This document shows positions 17,725-27,163 of a stretch of DNA of 64,000 nucleotides, one piece after another. How positions within the stretch are numbered: position 1 is the stretch's first letter; the number at the start of each line of letters is the position of its first letter. The notes beneath the pieces were generated by a model. The model worked only from the letters and a program-made list of their open reading frames with translations. It was not told where the DNA came from and did not search any database. Both the position numbers and the translations under genes were made by a program. This DNA comes from CAVZMO01 sp963776195. GTDB taxonomy: Bacteria; Nitrospirota; Thermodesulfovibrionia; Thermodesulfovibrionales; SM23-35. Location: positions 131,631 to 195,630 of the forward strand of contig CAVZMO010000036.1 in assembly GCA_963776195.1 (NCBI GenBank), written 5' to 3'.

Positions 17725-18553
17725 AATAATGAAGACTTTAATATGCGCGATGTTTTTTTCAGCGATGGTTGCCGCCTGTAAGGGTGGCAGTATAACCGAT
17801 CAAGGAGCGAGCTATAACATGTTGAACAAAGTGCCACTATCACAATGGCAAAAACTTTCCGAAAAGCGGATATTTTTTGGACATCAATCTGTGGGCTATA
17901 ACATCATGGAGGGTGTAAATGACATTTTAAAGGAGCATCCCGGTATTGCGGTGAAGTTGACTGAGACGAACGATCCCAGGGTGTTTGATGCGCCAATTTT
18001 CGCTCATTCCCAACTCGGGGAAAACGGAGATTCACGGTCCAAAATAGACGCATTTGTGGCTCTTATGGGTCAAGGTCTGGGTAACAGAGTGGACTTGGCA
18101 TTCTTCAAATTCTGCTTCGTTGATGTGACGGGCGGCACCGATATACAGAAGGTCTTCAACTATTATGTTCAGAAGATGGAGTATCTTGAACAGAAATACC
18201 CGAAAACGACTTTCATTCATGTCACGGTCCCCCTCACTATCGTGCAGTCAGGTCCTAAAGCCTGGATAAAGAGGCTAATAGGGCGTTATCCCGACGGCTA
18301 TTCCGACAATGTGAAACGGAACGAGTATAATGAACTGCTGCGAAAGCGCTATTCGGGAAAAGAACCCATTTTTGATCTTGCAAAGGCAGAATCGCTTCTA
18401 CCTGACGGCAGATATGCGAACTTTACACAAGGGGGGCGGGCATTCGACTATCTCCCTCAGGAATACACCACCGACGGGGGTCACCTGAACGAAAAAGGCA
18501 GGCAGATAGTCGCACAGCATCTGCTTTTATTATTGGCAAATCTGTCGCAATGA
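17714..18553 (+). CDS. SGNH-hydrolase-like lipoprotein
   Basis: 279 residues from the ATG at 17714, which overlaps the xrtA end by 11 bases and has GGAGG just upstream. The longer frame from 17606 lies inside xrtA and is rejected. A signal peptide ends in MVAAC, a lipobox with Cys19 or nearby. The mature protein has FFGHQSVG near the N-terminus and a late DGGHLNEKG, resembling the Ser block and the Asp-x-x-His block of SGNH esterases. This suggests a periplasmic esterase or O-acetyl transfer activity on the polysaccharide. The assignment rests on motifs only. Confidence 0.72.
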   Translation: MFFKIMKTLICAMFFSAMVAACKGGSITDQGASYNMLNKVPLSQWQKLSEKRIFFGHQSVGYNIMEGVNDILKEHPGIAVKLTETNDPRVFDAPIFAHSQLGENGDSRSKIDAFVALMGQGLGNRVDLAFFKFCFVDVTGGTDIQKVFNYYVQKMEYLEQKYPKTTFIHVTVPLTIVQSGPKAWIKRLIGRYPDGYSDNVKRNEYNELLRKRYSGKEPIFDLAKAESLLPDGRYANFTQGGRAFDYLPQEYTTDGGHLNEKGRQIVAQHLLLLLANLSQ

Positions 18554-18594
18554 TATCGTGACGCGCCTTTCAGGGCACTCGATCAGAATCGACT

Positions 18595-19737
18595 ATGGCA
18601 AAGTTAATACTATTTATATCATCTTTCGCACTGTTCTACATCTATATCGGCTATCCGGCCGCAGTATACGTGCTTTCGAGGTTAAGACCAAAGCGTGTCG
18701 TAAAAGGCCCGTATCACCCTAAAGTTACCCTCCTCATAGCTGCCTATAATGAGGAGAAATGTATTGCACAGACTCTTCAAAACAAGCTTGATATTGGAGA
18801 CCCGGGTGATAATCTTGAAATCATCGTGGTATCAGACGGGTCGACGGACAGGACCGACGAGATAGTGAAAAGCTATGAAAGTCATGGTGTCAGGCTGATA
18901 CGTCAGGAACCGAGAGCAGGAAAAACGTCAGCTCTGAACCTCGGGATAAGGGAAGCTCTCGGTGAAATAGTCGTTTTCTCGGACGCCAATTCAATGTACG
19001 AGAAGGACGCGCTCCGTTATTTGCTTGAGAACTTCAATGACCCCGAAGTAGGCTACGTAACCGGACGGATGATTTACACGAATCCGGACGGGACTTTTAC
19101 GGGTGACGGATGTTCCACCTATATGAAGTACGAGAACCTTCTAAGAGAGTATGAAACAATAGTGGGATCCATCGTTGGGGTCGATGGAGGAATTGATGCG
19201 GTGAGAAAGGCACTCTACAGTGAAATGAATCCGGATCAACTCCCCGATTTCGTTTTACCTTTGCGTGTCATTGAACAGAGATATCGCGTTGTTTACGAAC
19301 CGCGTGCGGTCCTTCGGGAGCCATCCGTCGGGTCGACGCGCGATGAATATAGGATGCGTGTAAGGGTATCTCTTCGCGCTTTATGGGCAATGTTCGATAT
19401 GCGGCATCTTCTCAGACTTAAAAAAAACGGGCTTTTCGCCTGGGAATTCTTCTCGCACAAATGGCTTCGGTACACAGCATTTGTATTCCTCGTATGCTGT
19501 TACCTTTCGAATTCCGCACTCAGCACTGAAAATATGTGGTATGCCCTGCTTTTTATCCTTCAGACCGCTTTCTATCTATCGGCTCTCCTGGCGCTGATAT
19601 TCGAAAAACTTGGTTATAAATCCGGGGTTCTCTATATCCCGTATTATTTCACTCTTGTGAACCTTGCGAGCGCTTACGCGGCGATAAAATTTTCCATTGG
19701 GCAGAAACAGATACTCTGGACGCCCCGAAAAGGCTAA
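18595..19737 (+). CDS. Membrane-bound glycosyltransferase, family 2
   Basis: 380 residues. There is an N-terminal transmembrane helix (about 3-23), then the GT2 core from VTLLIAAYNEE with VSDGSTDRTDE and a DxD-like SDANS near residue 125. Further motifs near 200-215 are less typical. Transmembrane helices at about 295-315 and 320-345 close the protein. It adds a sugar from a nucleotide donor to a lipid-linked acceptor at the inner membrane. It is the first of a long run of glycosyltransferases after the XrtA core. Confidence 0.92.
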   Translation: MAKLILFISSFALFYIYIGYPAAVYVLSRLRPKRVVKGPYHPKVTLLIAAYNEEKCIAQTLQNKLDIGDPGDNLEIIVVSDGSTDRTDEIVKSYESHGVRLIRQEPRAGKTSALNLGIREALGEIVVFSDANSMYEKDALRYLLENFNDPEVGYVTGRMIYTNPDGTFTGDGCSTYMKYENLLREYETIVGSIVGVDGGIDAVRKALYSEMNPDQLPDFVLPLRVIEQRYRVVYEPRAVLREPSVGSTRDEYRMRVRVSLRALWAMFDMRHLLRLKKNGLFAWEFFSHKWLRYTAFVFLVCCYLSNSALSTENMWYALLFILQTAFYLSALLALIFEKLGYKSGVLYIPYYFTLVNLASAYAAIKFSIGQKQILWTPRKG

Positions 19738-19774
19738 ACACATTGCTATGACCAAGTGGAGAATGAGTTAACTC

Positions 19775-20665
19775 ATGACAACAAAAGATGAACCCCTTGT
19801 TTCGGTCGTCATTGCTACTTACAATATGGGACAGTATCTGCCGCTTGCTGTTCAATCTGTTCTGAACCAAACATATCATAATTTCGAAGTAATTATTATA
19901 GACGACGGCTCCACAGACGATACTCAAACTGTAGTCGGACAATTTTTGCCTGATCCAAGAGTAAAATGCTTTTACCAGGAAAACAAAGGTCAGACTGTGG
20001 CAAAAAACAGGGGTATACGTGAGTCAAGGGGCGACTATGTCGCGATACTTGATGCCGATGACCTCTGGTACCCCGATAAACTTGAGAAACAAATGCCTTG
20101 CTTTACCATATCTCCCGCCACTGGGGTTGTTTATACCAACGTCGAGTTCATAGACGGAACTGGAGCCAGTCACGGCGTTTCGGACCGAAGATATTACAGT
20201 GGCAAGATCTCCGGACAACTCCTGATTGACAATTTCGTGACCCTGTCGTCGGTTGTCGTTCGCCGTGAATGTTTTGAAAAAGTAGGAATGTTCGACGAGC
20301 AATACCCAATGGGCATCGATTATGACCTTTGGCTCAGGGTTTCGCCACATTATGAATTCTACTATCTTGATGATGTGACGTTCTGCTATCGTGGTTGGCC
20401 AGGCCAGATGTCCCATAATTACAAAAAGAGATTTGAATGTGCGATAAGGATAATGAACTCGTTTCTGGAACGATATCCGGACCTGCTTGACAAGGCCGTG
20501 GTAAATGAAGCCTGGGCCCATACCTATGTCTCAAAAGGCAACTGTATAGCACGAGTCGAGAAGGATAAAATAAGCGCCTTCAGGGAATACATCAGGGCGC
20601 TGCAGTATATGCCGACCTATATCCCCGCAATGAAAGAAATCGTAAAACTCCTTATCAGGAGATGA
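19775..20665 (+). CDS. Glycosyltransferase, family 2
   Basis: 296 residues, soluble. The GT-A core is clear: VSVVIATYNMGQYL, the nucleotide-binding IIDDGSTDDT, and the metal-binding ILDADDLW near residue 90. A conserved MFDEQYPMGIDYDLWLR acceptor region follows. It transfers a sugar in assembly of the repeat unit; donor and linkage cannot be read from sequence. It lies between a membrane GT2 and the flippase, in the same direction. Confidence 0.93.
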   Translation: MTTKDEPLVSVVIATYNMGQYLPLAVQSVLNQTYHNFEVIIIDDGSTDDTQTVVGQFLPDPRVKCFYQENKGQTVAKNRGIRESRGDYVAILDADDLWYPDKLEKQMPCFTISPATGVVYTNVEFIDGTGASHGVSDRRYYSGKISGQLLIDNFVTLSSVVVRRECFEKVGMFDEQYPMGIDYDLWLRVSPHYEFYYLDDVTFCYRGWPGQMSHNYKKRFECAIRIMNSFLERYPDLLDKAVVNEAWAHTYVSKGNCIARVEKDKISAFREYIRALQYMPTYIPAMKEIVKLLIRR

Positions 20666-20690
20666 CAGTCATTAATTTGATATCACAGAC

Positions 20691-21980
20691 ATGAGTACGG
20701 CCAGGAATTTATTTAAAAGTTCCCTCGTGCGCACCTCTTACACAGTGGTGAGCATCGTCATATCCTTTTTCATGCTGCCGTTTCTGGTGCGCATGCTCGG
20801 GGATAAGTGGTACGGCCTCTGGACAATCGCTACGAGCATCACCGGATATTATTACCTGGTCGATTTCGGTTTGGCCACTGCTGTAACGCGGTACGTAACC
20901 CGGTATATTTCGAAAAGGGAGGATGATAATGCCAATCAGATAATCAACACCTCCCTGGTCATTTACTCGGCATTGGGCTTTGTCATTATTCTTTTTTCCT
21001 TTGGCATCTGCCTTCTCGCTCACTACTTTACAGCGGATTATGCGGAACTGAAGCTGCTGAGGCTGGTTATTCTGATTACAGGCTTGAATCTTGCGCTCGA
21101 ATTTCCCTTCAAGGCCTTTGCAGGCATCATAGGTTCCTATGTTCGGTATGATCTCCTGACGTATGGTCATTTTGCTGTGATGCTCGTCTGTACCGGTCTG
21201 ACCGTCTTTTTTATAAGCAGAGGCTATGGAGTTGTGTCGCTTGCCGTTATCGGGCTTGCCGGATCACAGATATCAAACATTATGTTCTATCTAATTTGCC
21301 GGCACCTGTTTTCCGGCATGAAGCTCAGCTTTCGCCATTTCCGTAAAGAAAGGGTCAGGGAACTTTTTACCTACAGTGTCTGGTCGTTCGTCATTCAAAT
21401 CAGCGACCAGATACGGTTCAGGATATCATCCATCGTAATAGGCATCGCCCTCTCCGCACAATTTGTCACGCACTATTTTATCGGTGCGCGTCTCGTGGAG
21501 CTTTTCATGAATCTCGTTTTCAGGGCGACGAACATACTAATGCCTGTTTTTACGAGGTACCATGCAGAGGGCAACTATAGAGAGATAGGCTCCAAGTTGC
21601 TTTTCTTCACGAAGATCAATGCGATTGGTGCGGTTTTCGGCGGCGGTCTTATTATTATACTCGGCAAGCCCTTCATTGCCCGCTGGATGGGCGAGAATTA
21701 TCTCGATGCGTATCCGGTCCTCGTCGTCCTAATGGTCGGAATAATTTTCGAGATAATAATCAATCCATCGAACAATGTGCTCTACGCGGTAGCCCGGCAT
21801 CGTTCACTGGCACTTGTGAGCATCATCGAGAGCCTCACTAATTTGGGATTAAGCCTTCTCCTGATCAGACATTACGGTATTGTAGGTGTTGCAGTGGGAA
21901 CAGCGGCCCCGCTGATAGTTTCGAGGCTGTTCGTCCTTCCCGGTCATCGTTTGCAGGAGCATTGCTCTCCCCATTCATAA
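20691..21980 (+). CDS. Wzx-type oligosaccharide flippase (frameshifted before its C-terminus)
   Basis: The first 415 or so residues form a multi-helix MATE/MVF-like polysaccharide transporter (SLVRTSYTVVSIVISFFMLP at the start, many later membrane segments). It would move lipid-linked repeat units across the inner membrane. Near 21938-21942 (CTTCCCGG) one base too many shifts the frame, so the displayed end (PGHRLQEHCSPHS) is an artefact. The true C-terminus continues in the next frame as VIVCRSIALPIHKYY and then the fragment ending at 22200. The intact protein would be about 500 residues. Confidence 0.9.
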   Translation: MSTARNLFKSSLVRTSYTVVSIVISFFMLPFLVRMLGDKWYGLWTIATSITGYYYLVDFGLATAVTRYVTRYISKREDDNANQIINTSLVIYSALGFVIILFSFGICLLAHYFTADYAELKLLRLVILITGLNLALEFPFKAFAGIIGSYVRYDLLTYGHFAVMLVCTGLTVFFISRGYGVVSLAVIGLAGSQISNIMFYLICRHLFSGMKLSFRHFRKERVRELFTYSVWSFVIQISDQIRFRISSIVIGIALSAQFVTHYFIGARLVELFMNLVFRATNILMPVFTRYHAEGNYREIGSKLLFFTKINAIGAVFGGGLIIILGKPFIARWMGENYLDAYPVLVVLMVGIIFEIIINPSNNVLYAVARHRSLALVSIIESLTNLGLSLLLIRHYGIVGVAVGTAAPLIVSRLFVLPGHRLQEHCSPHS

Positions 21981-21981
21981 A

Positions 21982-22200
21982 TATTACCAGAACCTGGGGG
22001 GGACTATCTTGTTCACGCTTTGCTATCTGGCCCTTTTTTATATAGTAGCTAATAAAGCCTTGATCAGGGCCGAATATATGAGTCTTATCCTCGCTGCAGC
22101 GTATGCTGTACCGCTATATCTTATATCCATTTTGTTTGTTTCTTTCAATACTGACGAAAGGATTCTCCTAAAAAGTTTACTGTCGAGGCAAAAGGGATAA
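21982..22200 (+). pseudogene. C-terminal fragment of the Wzx flippase
   Basis: This frame reads YYQNLGGTILFTLCYLALFY and a further membrane helix (SLILAAAYAVPLYLISILFV) before TAA. It is the natural last two helices of the flippase upstream, separated by a single-base shift. The TTG at 22009 has a G-rich stretch before it but is unlikely to be a real start. It should be read as part of the gene starting at 20691. Confidence 0.75.
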
Positions 22201-22207
22201 TACACTC

Positions 22208-22840
22208 ATGCTTTGGAGAATTAAGGATACGGTCTATCTCTTAAGCACATGGGGGTTCGCCAAAGGCCCAAATATCTCACGCTATTTCATGTACAGACAT
22301 CTCTCTGAATATCGTCGTGAATGGCCAGGCAAAGCCAAAGTTTTATCAATAAGCGGCTCGCAGAAGCTTTGTAAAATCCTGGGTTTTACCGACGAACAGA
22401 TTGTCAATGTCGAATACCCTGAAGTAAATATGCTCAGCCTGCCCTTCCCCTCTTGTGAATTTGATGCTGTGGTTAGCGATCAGGTTTTAGAACATGTTGA
22501 GGGATCTCCTGAGGCCGCCATTAAGGAAGCTTTTCGAGTGCTGAAGCCCGGAGGTGTTTCTTTACACGCAACATGTTTTATGACCGAGATTCACGGCGCT
22601 CCGGGTGATTTTTGGCGGTACACACCTGATGCCTTAAAGCTGTTGACCAGGGAGTATTCGGATATCATAGATTGCGATGGATGGGGAAACCCATATGCAT
22701 TGATTCATATCATTTTGGGAATGAGATATTATCCGGTCCCTCACTCACCATGGCATCCATTGCACTGGCTCGCTACCAAGAACAGCAAGAATTGGCCAAT
22801 CTCTACCTGGGTTTTATCCAGGAAACACATCCCGGATTGA
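22208..22840 (+). CDS. SAM-dependent methyltransferase (class I)
   Basis: 210 residues. The SAM fold is recognised by FDAVVSDQVLEHVEG and EAFRVLKPGGVSLHAT (motifs of Methyltransf_11 proteins). The usual glycine-rich motif I is weak (VLSISGSQKL). The end (DFWRYTPDALKLL) is common in methyltransferases of O-antigen loci. It probably methylates a sugar of the repeat unit. It starts 7 bases after the flippase frame and is followed 6 bases later by the CapK-like gene. Confidence 0.87.
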   Translation: MLWRIKDTVYLLSTWGFAKGPNISRYFMYRHLSEYRREWPGKAKVLSISGSQKLCKILGFTDEQIVNVEYPEVNMLSLPFPSCEFDAVVSDQVLEHVEGSPEAAIKEAFRVLKPGGVSLHATCFMTEIHGAPGDFWRYTPDALKLLTREYSDIIDCDGWGNPYALIHIILGMRYYPVPHSPWHPLHWLATKNSKNWPISTWVLSRKHIPD

Positions 22841-22846
22841 TCGGTA

Positions 22847-24241
22847 ATGAGAATTGATGGTTCTAATATGGCAATAAACGCATATCTGAGAAGAAATTTG
22901 TTTATACCCCTCTGGGTCTGGAAAGACGGCAGCCCGCGTCTTGATTATCTCAGAGAGATGGAGAAGACCCAATATCTCGATCCAGCACATCTCAGGGAGC
23001 TTCAGTTCGTAAGGCTTACGAAGATGATCCATTACGCCTACAATGAAGTCCCACTTTACCGCAGACGGTTTGCGGAACATGGAGTTAGCCCGGAAGATAT
23101 CAAGGATCCTGGCGACATTGCCCGGCTTCCCCTCCTGACCAAAAAAGACCTCCGGAAGCATCCCGAGGGGTTTATCGCCGATAGTATGAGGGCGCAACGG
23201 CACTTGACACCATTCAAGACTGGAGGATCGACAGGCAAGGCCGTGACCGTGTATTATGACTTTGAATCGATGGAACACGGTGTAGGTGGCGGCCTGAGGG
23301 GCTTTAAATGGGCGGGATGGAATCTTGGTGAACCGATGGGGCGAATCTGGGGTAACCCCTTGCTTCCCAGAACGATAAAGGAAAGACTTAGAAACTATTT
23401 TATAGACCCGCAGATCTGGTTAGATACCATGCGAGTCGATAATAAAAGCGTCAATGGCTTTGTCAAAGAGTGGAAGTCTGTTAAACCGACTTTGTTGCAT
23501 GGCCATGCTCATTCGATCTATACATTTGCTGAATACTGTCGGAAGCTCGGCATTGATGACATCAGACCCAAAGGAATCATCTCGACCTCCATGATGCTCA
23601 TTCCCACAGAAAGGCGCGTTATAGAGGAGGTTTTTCGCTGTCCGGTGACGGACTATTATGGCAGTGAAGAAGTCGGCCTTATCGCCTCTGAATGCGAGTG
23701 TCACAGCGGCATGCATATCAACATGGAGAATAATTTCGTCGAAGTCGTTGACGATGCAGGCCGGCCTGTGGCTCCCGGAAGGGAAGGCGCAATCGTCATT
23801 ACTAATCTGGTCAACCTGGCCATGCCCCTGATCCGGTATAAGATCGAGGATGTGGGCGTGATATCCGAGAGGACCTGTTCCTGCGGCAGGGGGCTTGCCA
23901 TTCTCGAAGAAGTCCATGGCCGGGTGGCCGACTTTCTCGTCCGGAGAGACGGCAGCCTTGTAGCCGGGGTATCACTCGTAGAGCGAACCCTGACCGCCTT
24001 TCCGGGTATCGACCAGATGCAGATCGTTCAGGAAGATAGAAATAACATAACCCTGAACATTGTACAAGGTGCGGGCTACAGCGGAGCCACGGAGAGGCAG
24101 CTCATGGATGAGTTTACAATGGTCTTCGGATCTTCCACAGACATTGTTTTTAATTACGTGACCGAAATAGCACCCGAAAAAAACGGCAAATTCCGATTCA
24201 GTATCTCGAAGATCGAGAACTCATACAGCAGTCTGGAATAA
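22847..24241 (+). CDS. CapK/PaaK-like AMP-forming ligase family protein
   Basis: 464 residues (an ATG at 22868 is an equally good start). The adenylate-forming motif is FKTGGSTGKAVT. A DYYGSEEVGLIASEC motif follows near residue 270, and PLIRYKIEDVG with a Cys pair near 335-350 is as in phenylacetate-CoA ligase homologues. Homologues in capsule loci (CapK) are believed to activate a small acid that modifies the polymer. This is the second adenylate-forming enzyme in the locus. Confidence 0.88.
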   Translation: MRIDGSNMAINAYLRRNLFIPLWVWKDGSPRLDYLREMEKTQYLDPAHLRELQFVRLTKMIHYAYNEVPLYRRRFAEHGVSPEDIKDPGDIARLPLLTKKDLRKHPEGFIADSMRAQRHLTPFKTGGSTGKAVTVYYDFESMEHGVGGGLRGFKWAGWNLGEPMGRIWGNPLLPRTIKERLRNYFIDPQIWLDTMRVDNKSVNGFVKEWKSVKPTLLHGHAHSIYTFAEYCRKLGIDDIRPKGIISTSMMLIPTERRVIEEVFRCPVTDYYGSEEVGLIASECECHSGMHINMENNFVEVVDDAGRPVAPGREGAIVITNLVNLAMPLIRYKIEDVGVISERTCSCGRGLAILEEVHGRVADFLVRRDGSLVAGVSLVERTLTAFPGIDQMQIVQEDRNNITLNIVQGAGYSGATERQLMDEFTMVFGSSTDIVFNYVTEIAPEKNGKFRFSISKIENSYSSLE

Positions 24242-24340
24242 AAGTCATAGCCAGGTTGTATCGATGACCACATGTAAAACTACATAAAGAGGAAATAGTT
24301 TTCTTTAGAAGATGGCGATACAAAAAAGGAGGTTTTAATT

Positions 24341-25150
24341 ATGTCTAATGGAATTGTTTTAATTAACCAGCAAAATGTAATGGCAGGAAATATAACGCCC
24401 GGTGATACACCAGGTTTCCCCGTAAAGATCAGCGTCCCTGGTAGCTATAGGCTTTCAAGCAATCTTAGTGTACAAAGCCAAACGAGCATTCAGGCAATCG
24501 TGATCACAACTGACGATGTTACCCTGGACCTCAATGGATTTGTTATTTATGGGCCGGGAGTAGAAGCGCCGGGTGGAGGCATATCGGCAACAGACAGAAA
24601 GAATATAGCTGTTGTGAATGGAACAATAAAAAACATGAACTCTCTGAGTTTAGGATCAAATTGTCGAGTTGAAAATTTGCGCCTTACTCATATACTTAAT
24701 GGGATCCAAATAGGTTCCTACGGTTTAGTGAAAAATTGCACGATAGAAGCTGTCGATACAGGCATCTTTGCACAAGAATGCTGTATAGCGACCGGCAATT
24801 TGATTCAGGCTTACGAATTGGTTATGAAAGTGGGTCAGGGCTCCATAGTAACGGGAAACACACTTTATAGATCAGGAGCCAATGGCAATAATCTAGTGGC
24901 ATCGGGGAGCATAATCAATGGCAACATGGTAACGGGCGTTAAAAACAATATTCATGATCAACATGTTGTGGGTATAAATGCTGATAAAGGCAGCATGGTG
25001 ATCAATAACAAGGTGAGTAATGCCTCGATCGGTTTAAATCTATCGAATGACACCGGCTATGCTGACAACATTCTGACAGAGAATAATACGCATGTATCAG
25101 GTGGCATTAGGATGGGTATCAATATCTGCGGTACAACACCATGCCCATAA
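24341..25150 (+). CDS. Right-handed beta-helix repeat protein
   Basis: 269 residues with a strong AAGGAGG site. There is no signal peptide and no PEP-CTERM tail. The N-terminal part (GFPVKISVPGSYRLSSNL, VTLDLNGFVIYGPG) is typical of beta-helix proteins with a leading cap. The middle consists of about 20-residue rungs with repeated I-x-N-x-x-V/I patterns (IKNMNSLSLGSNCRVENL, GSIVTGNTLYRSG, GSIINGNMV). Such folds often bind or cleave polysaccharide. No catalytic residues can be assigned. It separates two parts of the glycan locus. Confidence 0.8.
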   Translation: MSNGIVLINQQNVMAGNITPGDTPGFPVKISVPGSYRLSSNLSVQSQTSIQAIVITTDDVTLDLNGFVIYGPGVEAPGGGISATDRKNIAVVNGTIKNMNSLSLGSNCRVENLRLTHILNGIQIGSYGLVKNCTIEAVDTGIFAQECCIATGNLIQAYELVMKVGQGSIVTGNTLYRSGANGNNLVASGSIINGNMVTGVKNNIHDQHVVGINADKGSMVINNKVSNASIGLNLSNDTGYADNILTENNTHVSGGIRMGINICGTTPCP

Positions 25151-25242
25151 AAAGATTCGGATCGATTTGCTCTGCACGCCCTGGTTTCAAAGAGAGGCCG
25201 GCATACTGGAAACCGTGGTTCAAATAGATTCGATTCATTTAG

Positions 25243-26203
25243 GTGAAATATGTGAAAAAGCCGGCGTCTATGGCAATCAAAGATACTTTCGACGCAGATC
25301 ACAATAGCTCTAAAGAAAATCCTTTTTTCTTTACTAACGGCGCCTGCCGACTCTTCGGAGTCCTTCACGCTCCCAATGGTCAAGGCTCACTGGCCAGGCA
25401 CAAGCTGGGAATGCTGTTCTGCTCTCCCTTTGCCGAGGAAAAAATGATTGCCCACAGAGTTTTCGTGAACATAGCGCGATCCCTGGCAAGGGAGGGTATC
25501 ACCTGCCTGAGATTCGACTTCATGGGCGAAGGAGACAGCGAAGGAAACTTTGAGGATTCAACGATAAAAACAAGATTGTCCGACATCTCGGCGGCCCTGT
25601 CCATACTTGCCGAAGAAACGGGCGTGGGAAAACAGGACTTATAGGGGTCAGATTTGGTGGGACCCTTGCTGCTCTGGCCGCTTCCCAGAACGAAGTGGAT
25701 TCGCTTATTCTCATATCCCCATTGTTTCCGGAAAGCCTTATATGGATCAATGCCTTCGTTCAAATCTCGCGACGCAGTTGTGGTATATAAAGAATGATTA
25801 AGGACCGTAATCAACTGGTCAATGATCTTATGAGCGGGGAAACTGTCAACATCGACGGTTACTTGATAAATAAAGACCTTTATATGAGACCTGCGAGATA
25901 AATCTCTTGAACGGCATAGTCCCCCCTGTACGAAGTACATTGATTGTTGAAATAGCACAAAGTGAAAAGCAGTCCGGCGACATGGCTTTAAAAGAGTTAC
26001 ATGAAAGATACGGTAAGAATCACCGGTCGGAATTCAGGAGAGTTCAAGAGAAGCTGTTCTGGAAAGACTCAAAATTATATAGTCCTGTTGCACAGGCGCT
26101 GAATAAAACACTCGTCAGTTGGATCACGAAAACGGAGTGCAGTCCGATTTTAAGTCAAAAGTGTAGGTTCGATCATGATTCCAAATGTAATTCATTTTAT
26201 TGA
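25243..26203 (+). pseudogene. XrtA-system-associated alpha/beta hydrolase (type 2), broken by frameshifts
   Basis: Successive pieces in different frames form one hydrolase. They are: 25243-25640 (RLFGVLHAP, LFCSPFAEEKMIAHRVF, RFDFMGEGDSEG); then VRFGGTLAALAASQNEVDSL from about 25640 with the strand LILISPLFPESL; then from 25794 SGETVNIDGYLINKDLY; then from about 25880 NLLNGIVPPVRSTLIVEIAQ to the TAG near 26203. The nucleophile region RFGGTLAA has Gly where a Ser-hydrolase needs Ser, which is usual for this XrtA-associated type. At least three indels are needed. The first start could also be the ATG at 25270. Confidence 0.75.
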
Positions 26204-27098
26204 TGTCGGCGGCCGGGAATTCTCTTTTATCCACTATCTGGCTGTGATTACTGCTGATACGAGTGAATGCGCCGGAAAATATCTACTACCACTGTGGCAT
26301 AGAACCACAGGGCAAATGGTGGGAGGCTGTGAAGAAGTGCGTAACAGTGAAAAAACGCAAGATACCGCAAGAAATATTCGGCAAATTGCTGACTTATCGT
26401 GCTCATCAATCAGATGTAATGCGCTTGGAAATTCTATTAGAATACGGTGGAATCTACTGGACTTGGATGCAATCAGCATTAATTCTCTGTCGCCCTTCCT
26501 GAATCATCAGGTGGTCATGGGTAGAGAGCCGGAGTCCGGACTTGGCAGCGGAGTAATTCTCGCGGAAAATAGCGCTGAGTTTTTACGAATTTGGTATGAA
26601 AAATACCAGGAATATGATGGGAAGACGTTGGAATTATCACTCGGTACAACTTACCATGGGAACTTTGGCACGCGCACTATCCGTCATTAATCCACATTGA
26701 GAATCAGTATGCATTTTACTATCCAAAATATAATGATCCGTCCAGCGTTTTATTATGGGGTTTACCTTTCCGCGGTCGGGCCAAGAACAATAGTGCGCAA
26801 TATTGTATTAAATATGTTGATATTTGCGCTGAAAGAAACGGGTATACGACAATATGAATATCGACATCCACCGCTGATACATTTGATCAGAGGAAAAGAA
26901 TGGCAACTGAAAAAATTACAGAGGGTATATTCTTTACATTTGTATGAATCATCCTGGGGAAAAGACTATTTATGTAAAATCACACCGGAAAGCATCTTCG
27001 ATCCTGAAAACGCGAAATACGAAAGTAATTTTTCAAAATTGATGCGAACTGTACTTCAGGAACCACCTTGGGAGCAATCGATTTGTGGTTGCAACTGA
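26175..27098 (+). pseudogene. GT32-like (DxD sugar-binding) glycosyltransferase, broken by frameshifts
   Basis: The start MIPNVIHFIDVGGREFSFIH is diagnostic of the family. The next piece (26263-26460) has YYHCGIEPQGKWWE, HQSDVMRLEILLEYGGIYW. The DLDAISINSL piece that should carry the metal motif lies in the first frame again. The segment LIHIENQYAFYYPKYNDPSS lies in a third frame near 26690-26870, and the C-terminal YSLHLYESSWGKDYL ends at 27098. Four or so indels are required. If these are sequencing errors the gene would encode about 300 residues and transfer a sugar onto the glycan. Confidence 0.75.
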
Positions 27099-27163
27099 AC
27101 AATAACGATAACCTCACTGACAATTAACATTTTCAGTCTCAACGGTTAAAAAGACTGGGATAA

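Noticed and set aside
26697..26870. Reading frame beginning MRISMHFTIQNIM as a separate gene
   Set aside because: The same DNA read one frame over gives the family sequence of the GT32-like enzyme; only its last part is real.
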